From the NCBI GenBank assembly GCA_036873135.1, contig JAPTYO010000013.1, positions 22,069,901 through 22,133,900 on the forward strand: 64,000 nt of DNA. Reading direction: 5' to 3'. The position numbers and the translations under genes are program-made. The notes below the pieces were generated by a model that worked only from the letters and a program-made list of their open reading frames with translations, made no database searches and had not been told where the DNA came from. This DNA is from Clarkia xantiana subsp. parviflora. Taxonomy: Eukaryota; Streptophyta; Magnoliopsida; Myrtales; Onagraceae. Below are positions 47,091 through 58,419 of this stretch, one piece after another (position 1 is the first letter of the stretch; each line of letters begins with the position of its first letter).

Positions 47091-48463
47091 TTTCGGTGTT
47101 GCCTATATATTTGCATGTTAATTGGTATAGTTACTTGTAAGTAACCGAAATTTGACTAATTGCTTTTTAGTCATTAAATTTTAGAATATTGCATTTTAGT
47201 CCTCGGACTTTGTAAATTTGCATATTTACCCTCAATATTTCCAACAATCTTAAGGCAATTTTTATTTGTTGGTTTTATGAGAGGATGCTTAATTGAATTT
47301 TGAGATTCAATTTTTTGGAGAAAATTATTTATTCTCTAAAAGTTCACAAATATTGTCGAAAAATGATGTTGAAAAAGTGAACATGCTCGAGAGCACATGT
47401 GACTGATAAAATCGCTAAGGCCATTTAGGTCGTCGAGACTGGTAAAGTCGTCAAAAGCTGTTGAGGCTATTAGGACCGTTGAGGTCGCTAAGTCGTTGAG
47501 ACTACTATGACTAATCAAGAAGGTCAAGGTTGTTAAACCTATTAAGGCATCCGATATTGATATGTTTGCTAATGAGGCTTTTGTCACTTGACCCACTTTA
47601 GCCGTTGAAGGTTATGGGGTCGTTGAATCCATTGTTGAAAATTGGATTAGGAAGTCGGTTAAAGCCGATTTAGAGTGTATGACAATTGTTATGGTAATTT
47701 TATTTCCTTGTCTAAAACACTGATTATTACATTTGATATAAATGTACGTGTGAATCAATGAATCGATTGCACACACCTGAACCTTGGCACGTATGTACAC
47801 CGCGATATGTGTACATGAGTGTTTACTCAGAAGGTTAGCTCCGTGTGGGTTTGGTTTTGTCAAAACCGAAATTAACCGTGTCCAGGTTTATTTTCTGTCC
47901 AACAGAGAAAAAAAAAATTTGATTTTTGTAATTGAAGTGATTAAACTTAATTACTGAAATAAGAAATTCAAATCGTTATTTGAATTTTAGTAATCTGAAT
48001 TTGATGTTCCGGATTACTATTGTGGGGTCGGGTACGAACCACTCGGACTTCTTAAAAAAAAAAAAACTCAAGGAGTTGGTCATAGGTCCAATGTTTGAAC
48101 GCTACTCAATGAGAATGTAGCTAACACTTGGCGGACAACTCTAAAATTGGGAAAGACCACCATCTTCACGATGTGGTCTATAAATGTTATTATTCTAACA
48201 AGTGATGCTATCCCATATACCGACGCCTTGATTACCGAGGTTGGACACTCGTTTAGGCCGCTGTCTATAATGCAGGGAAAGTCGCCGAGACTTACTTCAG
48301 AAGTTGATGTCAAAAGATGGAATTCTTTTTGACAATTCTGGAAAAAAAAATGAGGAGGAAGCGTCCCTATTGGGAGCACTCGAAATCGTCAAAAGAACTG
48401 TACGTTAAATACAGATACACGACAAATTTGACTGGATGAAGTTGAATTACTTTAAGTGTAATG
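47091..48463 (+). other. Degraded internal sequence of element K (left of B)
   Basis: This should hold gag and protease if K was complete, but all frames are short. An irregular run of GTCGTTGAG and GTTAAGGC-like motifs occurs at 47390-47600. I see no domain I can name. Confidence 0.4.
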
Positions 48464-48468
48464 GTCGT

Positions 48469-49211
48469 TGTTGCGTCCTGGATGAACTGGGTCGTGGGGT
48501 CGCGTCTGTTCGTATGGTTGTGCGGGTTTTCGGGCGGTAACCCTTCGTCTGGGAGAGGTTGTGCCACTGACGAGTGTTCGGATGATCCCGGAAAGGTCTG
48601 TGTCTCGAAGTGCGGTTGTGTCTCAAGGGGACGTCTGAGTCTCAGAAGGCGGTGGTCTGTGCACAAGTCCGGATGTCTGGGCAACGATTCCTGCGCAAAG
48701 GACCAATGCTAGCACGGAGAGGGGGGGGGGGTGGTGCTAGCGGAGCCCTCTCCGAAGCTTAAGTCACTATAGGGGTAAAAGAGTAATTTCTAGAGAGAGA
48801 ATATTTCTAGAGAGAAGTCAGAGCTCAAAATACCAAAGTTGGGCAAATGAGAGGATGTGTGAAAATGGGTGGCCAAGGCCTCCTATTTATAGGCTTCCTT
48901 GGGACCGGACCCGGTTTTAAAGCAGTTTGATGACGGTTCGAAAGCAAGCGGTAACCGTCATCCATATTGGTAATGCGCGAACTTGACTTCTCTACACGTA
49001 ACGGTAATCGTGGAAACGGTAATCGCACGATACCCGCAATGCAATCCGGACCTCGTCGAATTTGGGCAATTCGGCGAGGTCCGGATGCGCGTAAATGCGT
49101 TTCCGGACCGTTTTGACCCTTTGGGAGACGTTTTCAAACCGAGATGTAATTTTGACGTGTTTACGAGGCCCGAAATATAAATACGAACCCGAATTGGACA
49201 TATATCCATCA
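48469..49211 (-). repeat. 3' LTR of element B
   Basis: 743 bp. Compared with the 5' LTR it lacks one G at its plus-strand start and 28 bp near 49084, and has a longer G-run (11 against 7). On the minus strand the polypurine tract CTCGGGGGCAAG adjoins it. Confidence 0.92.
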
Positions 49212-50645
49212 CTTGCCCCCGAGTCAAGTAACAGTTTATAACCTTTCTTGACTCTATTTTTAAGTTAGGATACGTGTCCAGTTTGAGTTTGACGCTAACC
49301 TTTCGGTTTTTGATCGTTGGTCGGACGTAGACATCTTGATTTCGTCCGTCCTTTGATTTTCCGACCGAATGACTTTGTTTCCTGTCATCTCAGTTAGTGC
49401 AATAGGGAATGTGCAAACGTAGCGTGCAAGTACGGTTATTGTTGGAGACATAAGCAATTAGTAATACATCATGCGAACATGCCTTTATCAATATGCATGC
49501 ACAAGTAATGATCATGGCAAGATCGTAATTACGCAATGCAAGAAATATAAACCGTACGCTTTTAAAACGACTTAGCCATTATCAAATCACGAATCATGCG
49601 ATATGGAAACATGCGCGTAGAATGACGGGTTTGATATGTGCAATATCAAAATAATCACGTACGTAAGAGTAGATATTTAGAAGAGAGGGTGAAGTATACC
49701 ATAAGTGTCTAGGCGTGAGTGTAGATAAGTTAATCCTTTAATCCTTATCAACAAAGCATCTTTTGGGATATGTAATTACACACATCCCCAACTATCCTTC
49801 CAGCACCTTGGGAATTCATTATTCCATCTTCTTTGCAGGTAATTCCTTCATCATTTCCCGAAATTGTTTGTGTGTTCATAATTTCTTCACCGTCGTAGAG
49901 CTTAGGCATATCCCGAAGGTTTTGTGTTTGATCCTTGACTTGTTTTCAGCAATTGACACCACCAATCGACTCAGATTGTCACGAGGATTCCAGCGCCGCC
50001 TTCGGAATCGCCAGGAGACGCCGGACGCGCCCTCACGCGCCGCCACGTGAGATCCGCCTTGCCGGCGCGTGTAACCCACGCGCCGCCTTCCCGGTCTCTG
50101 CTCGTCGCGGTCCTTACCTTTCCGAAATCGTCTCGATGAGGGGAGTCCATTGTGATACTTTTCGTCACGTTTTGAGGTAATTTGGAAACTCGATTTTACA
50201 GGACAGCTTCGACTTCACTTCGAATGTCGCCGTATTGTTGTTCGTTTGAGCTATTTGTCGTTGTTGTCGTGTGGAACTTCTTATTGGTGCTTGTATGTCG
50301 AATAATTGCTGATTGGTTGCCGTTATTATCGCCGTTGGTCCATGACTTAGACGATTTTTCATTTCCGTGGATAGTTGAGGTAGAATTCCTTGTTTGGGCA
50401 TAGTGCCCCCGTGTCTTTGTGTAGAGGCTTTCTGGTCGGTATGCGTAATTTTTTCCCTTGGTGGGTTTTTTGGTTGACGGGGATTGCCAAATGACTTTAG
50501 GAGAAGTCTTTTGTTGCCTTTGAAGTCTTTTATTTTCCTTAAGTGTCGTCGTATTTGATTCTTGCGGTTTGTCCCGTTAGATTCACCGCTTGCATGATTG
50601 CCTCTTAAGATGTTAGTCCCTTTATCGTACATACCAACTTTGTTA
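49212..50645. other. Non-coding region between 3' LTR and W-box array in B
   Basis: It starts with the polypurine tract (49212-49223). A GC-rich part at 49985-50110 (CGCGCC-rich) may be leader sequence of the opposite-strand transcript, like the GC-rich 22740-22880 of element D. No supported coding frame. Confidence 0.5.
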
Positions 50646-50872
50646 TGCGCGCTGACTCTTGCTAAGTGCGCTGACCTCTGCTATGCGCGTTGACTTTCGA
50701 TACGCGCGTTGACTTCCGCTACGCCCGTTGACTTTTGCTATGCGCGTTGACTTTTGCAACGCGCGTTGACTTTTGCTATGCGCGTTGACTTTTGTTACGC
50801 GCGTTGACTTTTGCTATGCGCATTGACTTTTGCTACGCGCGTTGACTTTTGCTATGCGCGTTGACTTTTGCT
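50646..50872 (+). repeat. 12-copy 19 bp array with W-box cores upstream of the accessory gene of B
   Basis: The unit is GCGCGTTGACTTTTGCTAT. Ten of the twelve copies contain TTGACT, the W-box core bound by WRKY transcription factors. The array ends about 70 bp before the start codon of the opposite-strand gene and points the same way. Confidence 0.85.
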
Positions 50873-50942
50873 TGGTTTTTGCAGATTGTGGAGTCGAGGT
50901 AACCTCTCGCAGAGCTTCCTTCCTTTTGATCAAGTTGTTGCA

Positions 50943-52392
50943 ATGAGTAAGTCCTTAGCTCTTACTCTTGAACATTTTTGGGCATTTTGACGCTTATAAC
51001 GGATACCCTTTTAAACGGCTATATGTCTTTTGCGGACTTATATTGCAGGTTGGTTTGCCGGAAAGAGTTCTTCTCTCCATGCGGCGGCTTCGCGTATTGC
51101 TTCTCGCGCCGATCCGGCTTTGGTAGCCCCTGCCCCCATCACTCCTGCCAATTCGGGGCGTGATCTTGGCAAAGGGTCTTCTACTCATGTGACCGGGGAT
51201 ACTCCCCCAGTGTCTGATTCTCGCGTTTCTTCCAAGCGGACTGACACAGTGGTGCGTGGACCGACTGATCCCAAGCGCTTGAAGCCAAATGCGACTACTT
51301 CCACTCGTAAAGGCAAGGAAGTCGCGAGTCGCAATGTAGCGTCATCTGCCCCCCAGTCGGGAAACCGAACTGTGGAAGTCCGCGGACTCTGTAAGTATAC
51401 TTTTGATGAATGTATTCCGTGGTTTTGTTATTTGTTGTTAACCACTTTCTTTATTTTTTGTAGCTGTTCCTCCTCTTAGGCGTGACCATCTGGTCTGCCC
51501 CGTTGGATTGGACATTACTGGGGACACTTGGGCGCCTTTTGGTAATGGTGGAGTTTATTTCCCCAAGGAGTCATCACTTCGCACACCAGAGGTTGGAGTT
51601 CGCGTACTGCGTAGGTGTGTTCCACCGGGTGATAGGCATTCTTGCCCATCGACTGATGAGGAAGCTGAGGCTTATGCACAGAGTGCCTTATCCCGGTTTG
51701 CTCCTGTAAGTAATTTGGTTATTTTGCCAAGTTTGTTGTTTTTGCGATTTATGTTTGGCTTATCGCATTGATGCATGCAGGTTGTAGCCGATATGGTAAA
51801 CATGTCATCTTTTGTCATGGAGCTGGTGAGCGCGAAGCAGGCAGATATGGATAAGTTTGACGCTTTGCGCCAAGAGTTGTCAAGAACCAAGGAAGAGGCT
51901 CGCGTGTTGAGTTCGAAAGCTACTGCTTCTGAGAGCCGTTATGAGGCGCGCCATACTCGCTTGTCAAAGCTTGAGTCCGAGATGATCGCTCTTGAGAAGA
52001 AGGTTACAGACAATCTTCATTCTCAAGGAGCGGAATTGGCTGCCCTTGGTAAGGAGAGTCGGGAAAAGGGCGTACAAGTGGGTTTCACCAAGTACTTGGG
52101 AACTTCAGATTTTGAAGCTGCTGTTGAGGAGAAAGTGAACCACTTGATGAGCGAGCGCTCCGAAGATTACTTCACCCGCGTGAAGGATCTTGACCCTGGG
52201 TTCCCTTTTGGCGAGTTAGGGCCATATGCCAGTTACGCCCTTTCTCACATTGAGGCGCCGAACCTTTTGGAGTGTGGCCTTCCTAATTACGAGATGCTGG
52301 TTGATGATAGCGGAGATGTAAACGTTATTGCCACGTCTCCTGAGTTTATGGAGGTTGCCCCCGGGCCCTCTAGAGGTGGTGCTGCTATTTGA
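50943..52392 (+). CDS. Opposite-strand accessory gene of element B, four exons, apparently intact
   Basis: The gene lies antisense to gag-less pol and ends facing it. The exons that keep one frame are 50943-50946, 51049-51390, 51464-51705 and 51781-52392, for 399 residues. Introns are 102, 73 and 75 bp, each with GTAAGT at the start and TTGCAG, TTGTAG or TGCAG at the end. The protein has a Ser/Thr/Lys-rich N-terminal third, a block GLDITGDTWAPFGNGG and VGVRVLRRCVPPGD about residues 125-180, then a Glu/Lys/Arg-rich coiled coil (about 205-285) and a C-terminal part with DPGFPFGELGPYASYAL. It matches the same blocks in element D but lacks the N-terminal 'putative gypsy type transposon' segment. 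The function is unknown. Intactness beside a broken pol suggests recent selection or simply youth. Confidence 0.65.
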
Positions 52393-53164
52393 ATTGCTCG
52401 CTTTATTTTGAACATGTTGGGCACGTTTCCACTTCTTGTGTTTGTGTTTGGAACTTTTTTGGAGTTGTTCCCTAGTTGTTGTTTGCGACTTGTTCGCTTT
52501 GAACTACGTCGTTTGAATCTGCTTTATACACAACAACATGCATGATAACTTGTTAGTAATATTTCATACCGTTATCGCTTACTGTGTTTACTGAGTGTTG
52601 ATGACTAGTAGCGTAGACATAGTCCATGTAGTCGTGACCAATAGCCACTTTTGATTCAAGATTGTTTGCATGATGCGTTATGCATGTTGTACGTCTTCAT
52701 GCATAGCTTGTCGCTATTTCTGTCGATACCTGTCAAGTGATTCGCGTATAGCGACTTAACAAGTAGTATGTTTGAAATGTGTTATCTTGGCTTGAGCAAG
52801 ATACTAGTTTATACCGTCTCTTAGTTCCATTCTAAGGCGACGTTGTACAAGACTCGACTTGTAGTTTTTATGAGTTTTGAACAGGGTGCGCACCTGCCAG
52901 CGTGTATCAACCCGCGTTGGGGAAGCATACGTAAAAACATTTTTGGGTTTTGAAAGAGTGTTTTGCGAACCCTAAAATCCTTGTTTGATAAAATGTTTGG
53001 AAAGGTGTTTGATACATAAAATATTTGATAAAATATTTGACAAAATATTTGGGAAAATATTTGTGATACATGATTCCTGCGTCGAGGGATCATGTAACAC
53101 TTTTTGAGAATATGAATTGTGATGCATGTTTTCTGCGTCCAGGAACCATGCAACACTAAAAATC
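52393..53164. other. Non-coding region of B after the accessory gene
   Basis: It holds two blocks conserved with element D: GATAACTTGTTAGTAATATTTC near 52547-52568 and a 46 bp block at 52808-52853. Short ATTTGATAAAATATTTGA repeats lie near 52984-53062. Confidence 0.6.
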
Positions 53165-53690
53165 TGTAGTACGGAATTGTCATCTAGTAAGAGGACTTCT
53201 GCCGTATAGAGTGAACCCTAACCAGGAATTCGTAATATGGGATTGTCGTCTAAACAGAGGACATTCTCCATGAAGTGTGAACCCTTACCAGGAATTCGAA
53301 GTATGGGATTGTCGTCTAAACAGAGGACATTTGCCATGAAGGGTGAACCCTTACCAGGAATTCGTAATATGGGATTGTCGTCTAAACAGAGGACATTTGC
53401 CATGAAGTGTGAACCCTTACCAGGAATTCAAAGTATGGGATTGTCGTCTAAACAGAGGACATTCACCATGAAGGGTGGACCCTTTAAATAGGGATTCGAA
53501 GTATGGGATTGTCGTCTAAACAGAGGACATTCGCCATGAAGGGTGAACCCTTTAAACAGGGATTCGAAGTATGGGATTGTCGTCTAAACAGAGGACATTC
53601 GCCATGAAGGGTGAACCCTTTAAACAGGGATTCACAGTTGTTATAGTGTGGGGTCGTTGTCTAACCAGAGAACTTTCGCCATTTGTGGGG
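53165..53690. repeat. 66-68 bp tandem array in element B
   Basis: Units begin GGGATTGTCGTCTAAACAGA at 53239, 53305, 53371, 53437, 53505 and 53573, with degenerate copies on each side. The first spacings are 66 bp and the later ones 68 bp, and the two subtypes end CCAGGAATTC or AACAGGGATTC. Element D has only single diverged traces of this unit near 18360-18450. Confidence 0.9.
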
Positions 53691-54334
53691 TGATCAATCC
53701 CGTATTGTACTTGCCATCCTGTTCTGAATCCAGGGAATGGCTATGAACATGAGGATTTGCCTCTAATAAGAGATGTCACAGCATGTCATTTTTAGAAGTA
53801 GACATGGGGTTTGTCTTAAAAAAAGAGGATACCTCAACATGCTTTTTGATAATAGGTCTTGGTGTTAATCCAAGATATTGCTTGTAGTTGACGCCTTTAG
53901 CATAATCGTCATTTTGATAGTAAACCTTGATGTTATTCCAAGGTATTTCCTGTAGATGCCGCTTCTTGAATAGTTGTCATTTTGATTGATGATCCGTTGG
54001 TTGTTATGGCGACTTATAAATTGATTGTGCACATAGCTCAATGGCTTTGTGTTGTTGGCACTTTCTTGAGATAGATGCCAATTAATGAGTGGAGTAGTAA
54101 ACTCCTTGTTGGTGTAGATAATAGTTGTTGTAGTTACTTTGTTTTGCTTCCAAGTAATGTACATAGAGTAGTGATGTTCCTACGAAGATAGAATAACTTC
54201 ATTAGGTTCATGAGATTATTACAAAGATGCCAATTTATATGAGAGAGTGGACTTTTCAACAAGTAGATGCGTTATGGAAATAAGAACAAAAGGGCTTGAT
54301 ACAACAGCTCCTTTTGTGATAGAAAATTATTCTT
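53691..54334. other. Non-coding region between array and pol end in B
   Basis: The sequence is similar to 17800-18330 of element D in reverse complement (the CTTGGTGTTAATCCAAGATATTGCTTGTAG region). No coding frame. Confidence 0.6.
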
Positions 54335-57300
54335 TCATCCGTGGAATTTCTTCAAGTGTCCTCCACTGAATGTGTTTGTAGAGGCATTGCCATTTGCATC
54401 TTCGAGGCGGTATGCGTTGATGTATGGAATGGATATGACCTTGTAAGGGCCTTCTCATTTTGGAGACATCTTGTTGATTTGATCGAGATGTGAGAACTCA
54501 TTCCTTCTCCACACCATTTCTCCGACATGGAATTGTCTTTCTTTCACTTTCCTGTTGTAATATCTTGCGGTTATCAAACGCATTCGTGCCTGATTATGTT
54601 CGGAGTTACGCCTTTTTTCTTCAGCCAAGTCTAATTCTAGACGCATGTCTGCTTCGTTGGCTTGGGCGTTGAAATGCGTTGTCCGGTAGGATGAGACAGC
54701 AATCTCGATGGGAGCGACTGCTTTCGTTCCATACACCAGACTGAATGGTGTTTCTCCAGTTGACTCCTTTGAAGTTGTTCGAAGTGCCCACAGAACACTG
54801 CTAAGCTCTTCTGCCCATCCTGCTTTTAATGCGTGCACTCTTTTTTTGAGACCGTCTAGGATGGTCTTGTTGGCGGCTTCGACTTGTCCGTTGGTTTGAG
54901 CATGGCGGACTAATGTGAAACGATGGTTAATGTTGAGTCTTTCGCAAAATGTTTGAAGTCTTGAGCTCTTGAATTGTGGTCCGTTGTCGCTGATTAGGAC
55001 CTTCGGAACTCCATATCGTGCGATGATGTGATTTCGGATGAAGTCCATTATTTGTGCGTCGGTTGTTTGTGCCAATGCCTTTGCCTCGATCCACTTTGAA
55101 AAGTAATCGATTGCGACGACAATGTACTTGGTTTGGCCTTTTGACTTTGGAAGTGGACCCACCAAATCGATCCCCCATTGTGCGAATGGCCAGGAGCTTG
55201 CAATTGGGCTTAGCTCGGCAGCTGGTGCCGTGATACCTCTTGAATAAAGTTGGCAGGATTCGCATTCTGTGACCAAGTGCGTAGCTTGGTTCTTCATGGT
55301 TGGCCAATAGTATCCCAAGCTCAATGTTTTGCGTATTAGAGATCTTGCACCTTCATGGCAGGCTGCTTGGCCTTTATGCAAATCTTCTAACACTTTCTGG
55401 CCTTCCCGAAAGGTGATGCACCTTAGGTATGGGGTTGAAAATCCTTTCTTGTAAAGCTCGTTATCTATCAACGCGTAATTGACGGCTTGTCTCTGGATTT
55501 TTTGGGCTTGAACTTTGTCTTCGGGGAGCTTGTGGTCTTTGAGGTATGCCAATATTGGTGTCCTCCAATCTGGATCTGGATTGATGCACAAGACTTTGAA
55601 TTTGTCAATTACTGACAAGATTCTGTTTTCCACGAAATGCGTTTCTTTGCCTTGTTCATTGCCTTGTGCGAATTTGCTCAAGGCATCAGCTTCTTGATTT
55701 TCTTCTCTAGGCACCGCGATGATGTCGAAGGTATCGAAGCTTGTGATGAGGTCTTTTGCTTGCCCCAAGTACTTTTGCATATTTTCTGACTTTGCCGCGT
55801 ATTTGCCTTTGACTTGATTGACAACTAACTGCGAATCGCACTTCACTCGTAGATGTTTAACTCCGACGCCTTTTGCAATTCTTAAGCCAGTTATCAATGC
55901 ATCGTACTCCGCCTCGTTGTTTGTTGCTCTAAATGTTAAGTTTAGAGCATATTTCAACGGATTAGATCCATCGGGAGGTATTAGGAGGAATTCGGCACCT
56001 GATCCCCCTATGTTTGAAGATCCGTCGGTGTACATTTGCCATACTTCGGTATGTTCTTGTTGAGGTCCAACTTGGGGATCTATGTCGGGTGCTATCCCGG
56101 TAAATTCTGCGATGAAGTCTGCCAATGCTTGCCCCTTGATCGCCGTTCGAGGAGCAAAGTGAATGCGGAATTCACTTAGCTCTACCGACCACTTTGTTAG
56201 CTTTCCTGACATGTTTGGCTTTGACAGGATGTGCTTCAGGGGTTGGTCTATTAAGACTGTTACTTCGTGTGCGTGGAAGTATGGCCTCAGTTTCCTTGCT
56301 GCTATTATAAGCGCGTACATGTATTTTTCGATTGGCATGTAGTTTATCTCGTACTTTGCGAGTATCTTGCTTACGTAGTAGACTGGGAGCTGGGTAGTCC
56401 CCTTTTGTTTGACTAGGACTGAGCTGACTGCCGTGTTGCTCACCGATATGTACAGGAAGAGGAGCTCGCCTGGTATCGGTTTTGCCAATGCCGGTAATGT
56501 GCGCAAGTGTTGTTTTAATTGCTGAAAGGCCTCTTCGCACACTGGTGTCCATTCAAACTTCTTGTTTGCACGCAAGACTTCAAAGAAAGGGAGTGCCTTG
56601 TCGCCTATCCTGGCAAGGAATCTGTTTAAAGCTGCGAGGCGGCCATTTAGTTGTTGGAATTCCTTATGTTTCCTTGGGGACACCATTTCTTCAATCGCCC
56701 TCACATTCTCTGGGTTAGCTTCTATCCCCCTCTGGCTTACCATGAATCCCAGGATTTTTCCTGATTGTACGCCAAAAGCACATTTTGTTGGATTTAGGCG
56801 GACTTGATATTCCCGCATTCTTTTGAAGATTGCTCGCAAGGCGTCGACATGGTTGAGCCTTTTGGTTGACTTCACGACCATGTCGTCCACATATGCCTCC
56901 ATTTTGGTTCCGATTAGATCGCCAAAGATGGCATTGACCATTCACTGGTATGTTGCTCCCGCATTGATTAGGCCGAATGGCATCACCGTGTAGTTGTATA
57001 TTTCGCTATCTGCATAGAATGCAGTATGCGGTGCATCATCTTTGAACATCGGGATCTGATTGTATCCTGAGTATGCATCCATTACAGACATTAATTCATG
57101 GTCGGCGGTGGCATCGACTAGTTGGTCGATTCTTGGTAGAGGATATGAATCCTTTGGGCATGCGTTGTTGAGATCTCTGTAATCGATGCACATTCTTAAC
57201 TTGCCACTTGATTTAGGTACCAATACCGGGTTTGCTACCCATGTTTGGTATCTTGATTCTTCGATGAATCCTGCGTCAAGCAGTTTTCCCACCTCTTCTC

Positions 57301-58370
57301 TGATTTCCAGCTTCTTGTTGCCCCCGAGGGGTCGAAGTTTCTGGGCTATTGCTCGAGTTCCTGGCTTGATGTTGAGCTTATGGGAGATGACGTCTGCGCT
57401 TATTCCGGGCATGTCGCTTGGTGACCATGCGAATAGCTCTTTGTACTCTTTGAGGAGTGCTGTGATTTCTATCACTTCATCTTCTGACAAGGATGCTCCA
57501 ATTTGGACCATTTTGTCTGGCTCTTCAATTTTTATTTGTTTTAACTCTTCTACTGGGGCTGGTCGGGCACGGCCTTCTCTTGGATCATCATCAATGATGG
57601 GCATGTCATCCTTGTCTGGCTTGATGTTATTTTGAATTGCCACATTGTAACAATCCTTTGATAACAACTGGTCTCCTTTGACTTCACCGATTCCGGCTGC
57701 AGTTGGGAATTTAAATCTTCTGGTGTGCCGTGGATGGCACCATTCCCCATGCATTCATGGTTGCGTACCCTAAGATACCATTGTATGCGTCAAGTTTTTG
57801 TACTACCATAAATGGTATTGTGATTTGGAGACGTGAGTTGCCGTCTCCCAGTATGACTGGCAATATTATGGACCCCAATGGGTAACTTGCATCTTCCATG
57901 AATCCCACTAAGGGTGAGTTCATTCTGTTGACTTCCTTCTTTCTCCCCAGAGCTAGGATGGCATCCTTTGTGATGATGTTGGGCGAACTTCCTCCATCAA
58001 CCAAGATACGCTTGATGTCCATGCCGTCAATTGTCATGGTTATGACTAAGGCGTCGTTATGCGGAAATGTTATATGCGTCTTGTCTTCTGAAGAAAAGCC
58101 AATGGCGTTTTCTGGGACAACCTTTCCTTGCTGACTGCCTCTGGGTTCATGGATCATCAGGGAAGCGTATATTTCTCTTTCGTATGATGTTTCTCCACCT
58201 GCTGCAAAGCCTCCATGTATCACGTGGATGCCTGGAAATTTTGGGCCGTGCTGTGCGGATGGCACACTGCTTGTTGGCACGGGAGACATTATGGACCTTT
58301 TAAGACGTCTAAAGCGCTTCCTGGTTTTGGACGGATTGGCCTTAGTGAGAGCGTTGTGATCACTCGTCAT
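54335..58370 (-). pseudogene. pol: pol of element B (protease, RT, RNase H, aRNH, integrase), nearly intact
   Basis: The first ATG (58370) is only 50 bp from the LTR and begins a short basic leader that runs into IHVIHGGFAAGG and the protease (ILVDGGSSPNII). There is no capsid or zinc-knuckle sequence, so gag is missing. RT follows with YVDDM, then RNase H, second RNase H (MYTDGSSNIGGSGAEF, with Glu where relatives have Gly) and integrase with its HHCC motif, GIDLVGPL, SDNGPQF and QVEAANK. The lesions I see are one extra base near 57715, a TGA at about 56942 in place of an Arg codon before the RT centre, and a TGA at 54455 in place of Trp near the integrase end. It ends with HLKKFHG. Confidence 0.9.
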
Positions 58371-58400
58371 GACTTTGCGGTACGGTAGCTTTTTGTTCGA

Positions 58401-58418
58401 ATCATGTAGACGGCGCCA
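58401..58418 (-). other. Primer binding site of element B
   Basis: On the minus strand TGGCGCCGTCTACATGAT starts one base after the LTR end. Confidence 0.75.
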
Positions 58419-58419
58419 A

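Noticed and set aside
50646..50872. Possible CRISPR-like repeat array
   Set aside because: The repeats are directly adjacent with no unique spacers, and the context is a plant retrotransposon.
53237..53491. Open frame with 22-residue repeats (MGLSSKQRTF type)
   Set aside because: The 66 bp unit is a multiple of three, so the frame stays open by chance. It closes when the unit changes to 68 bp.
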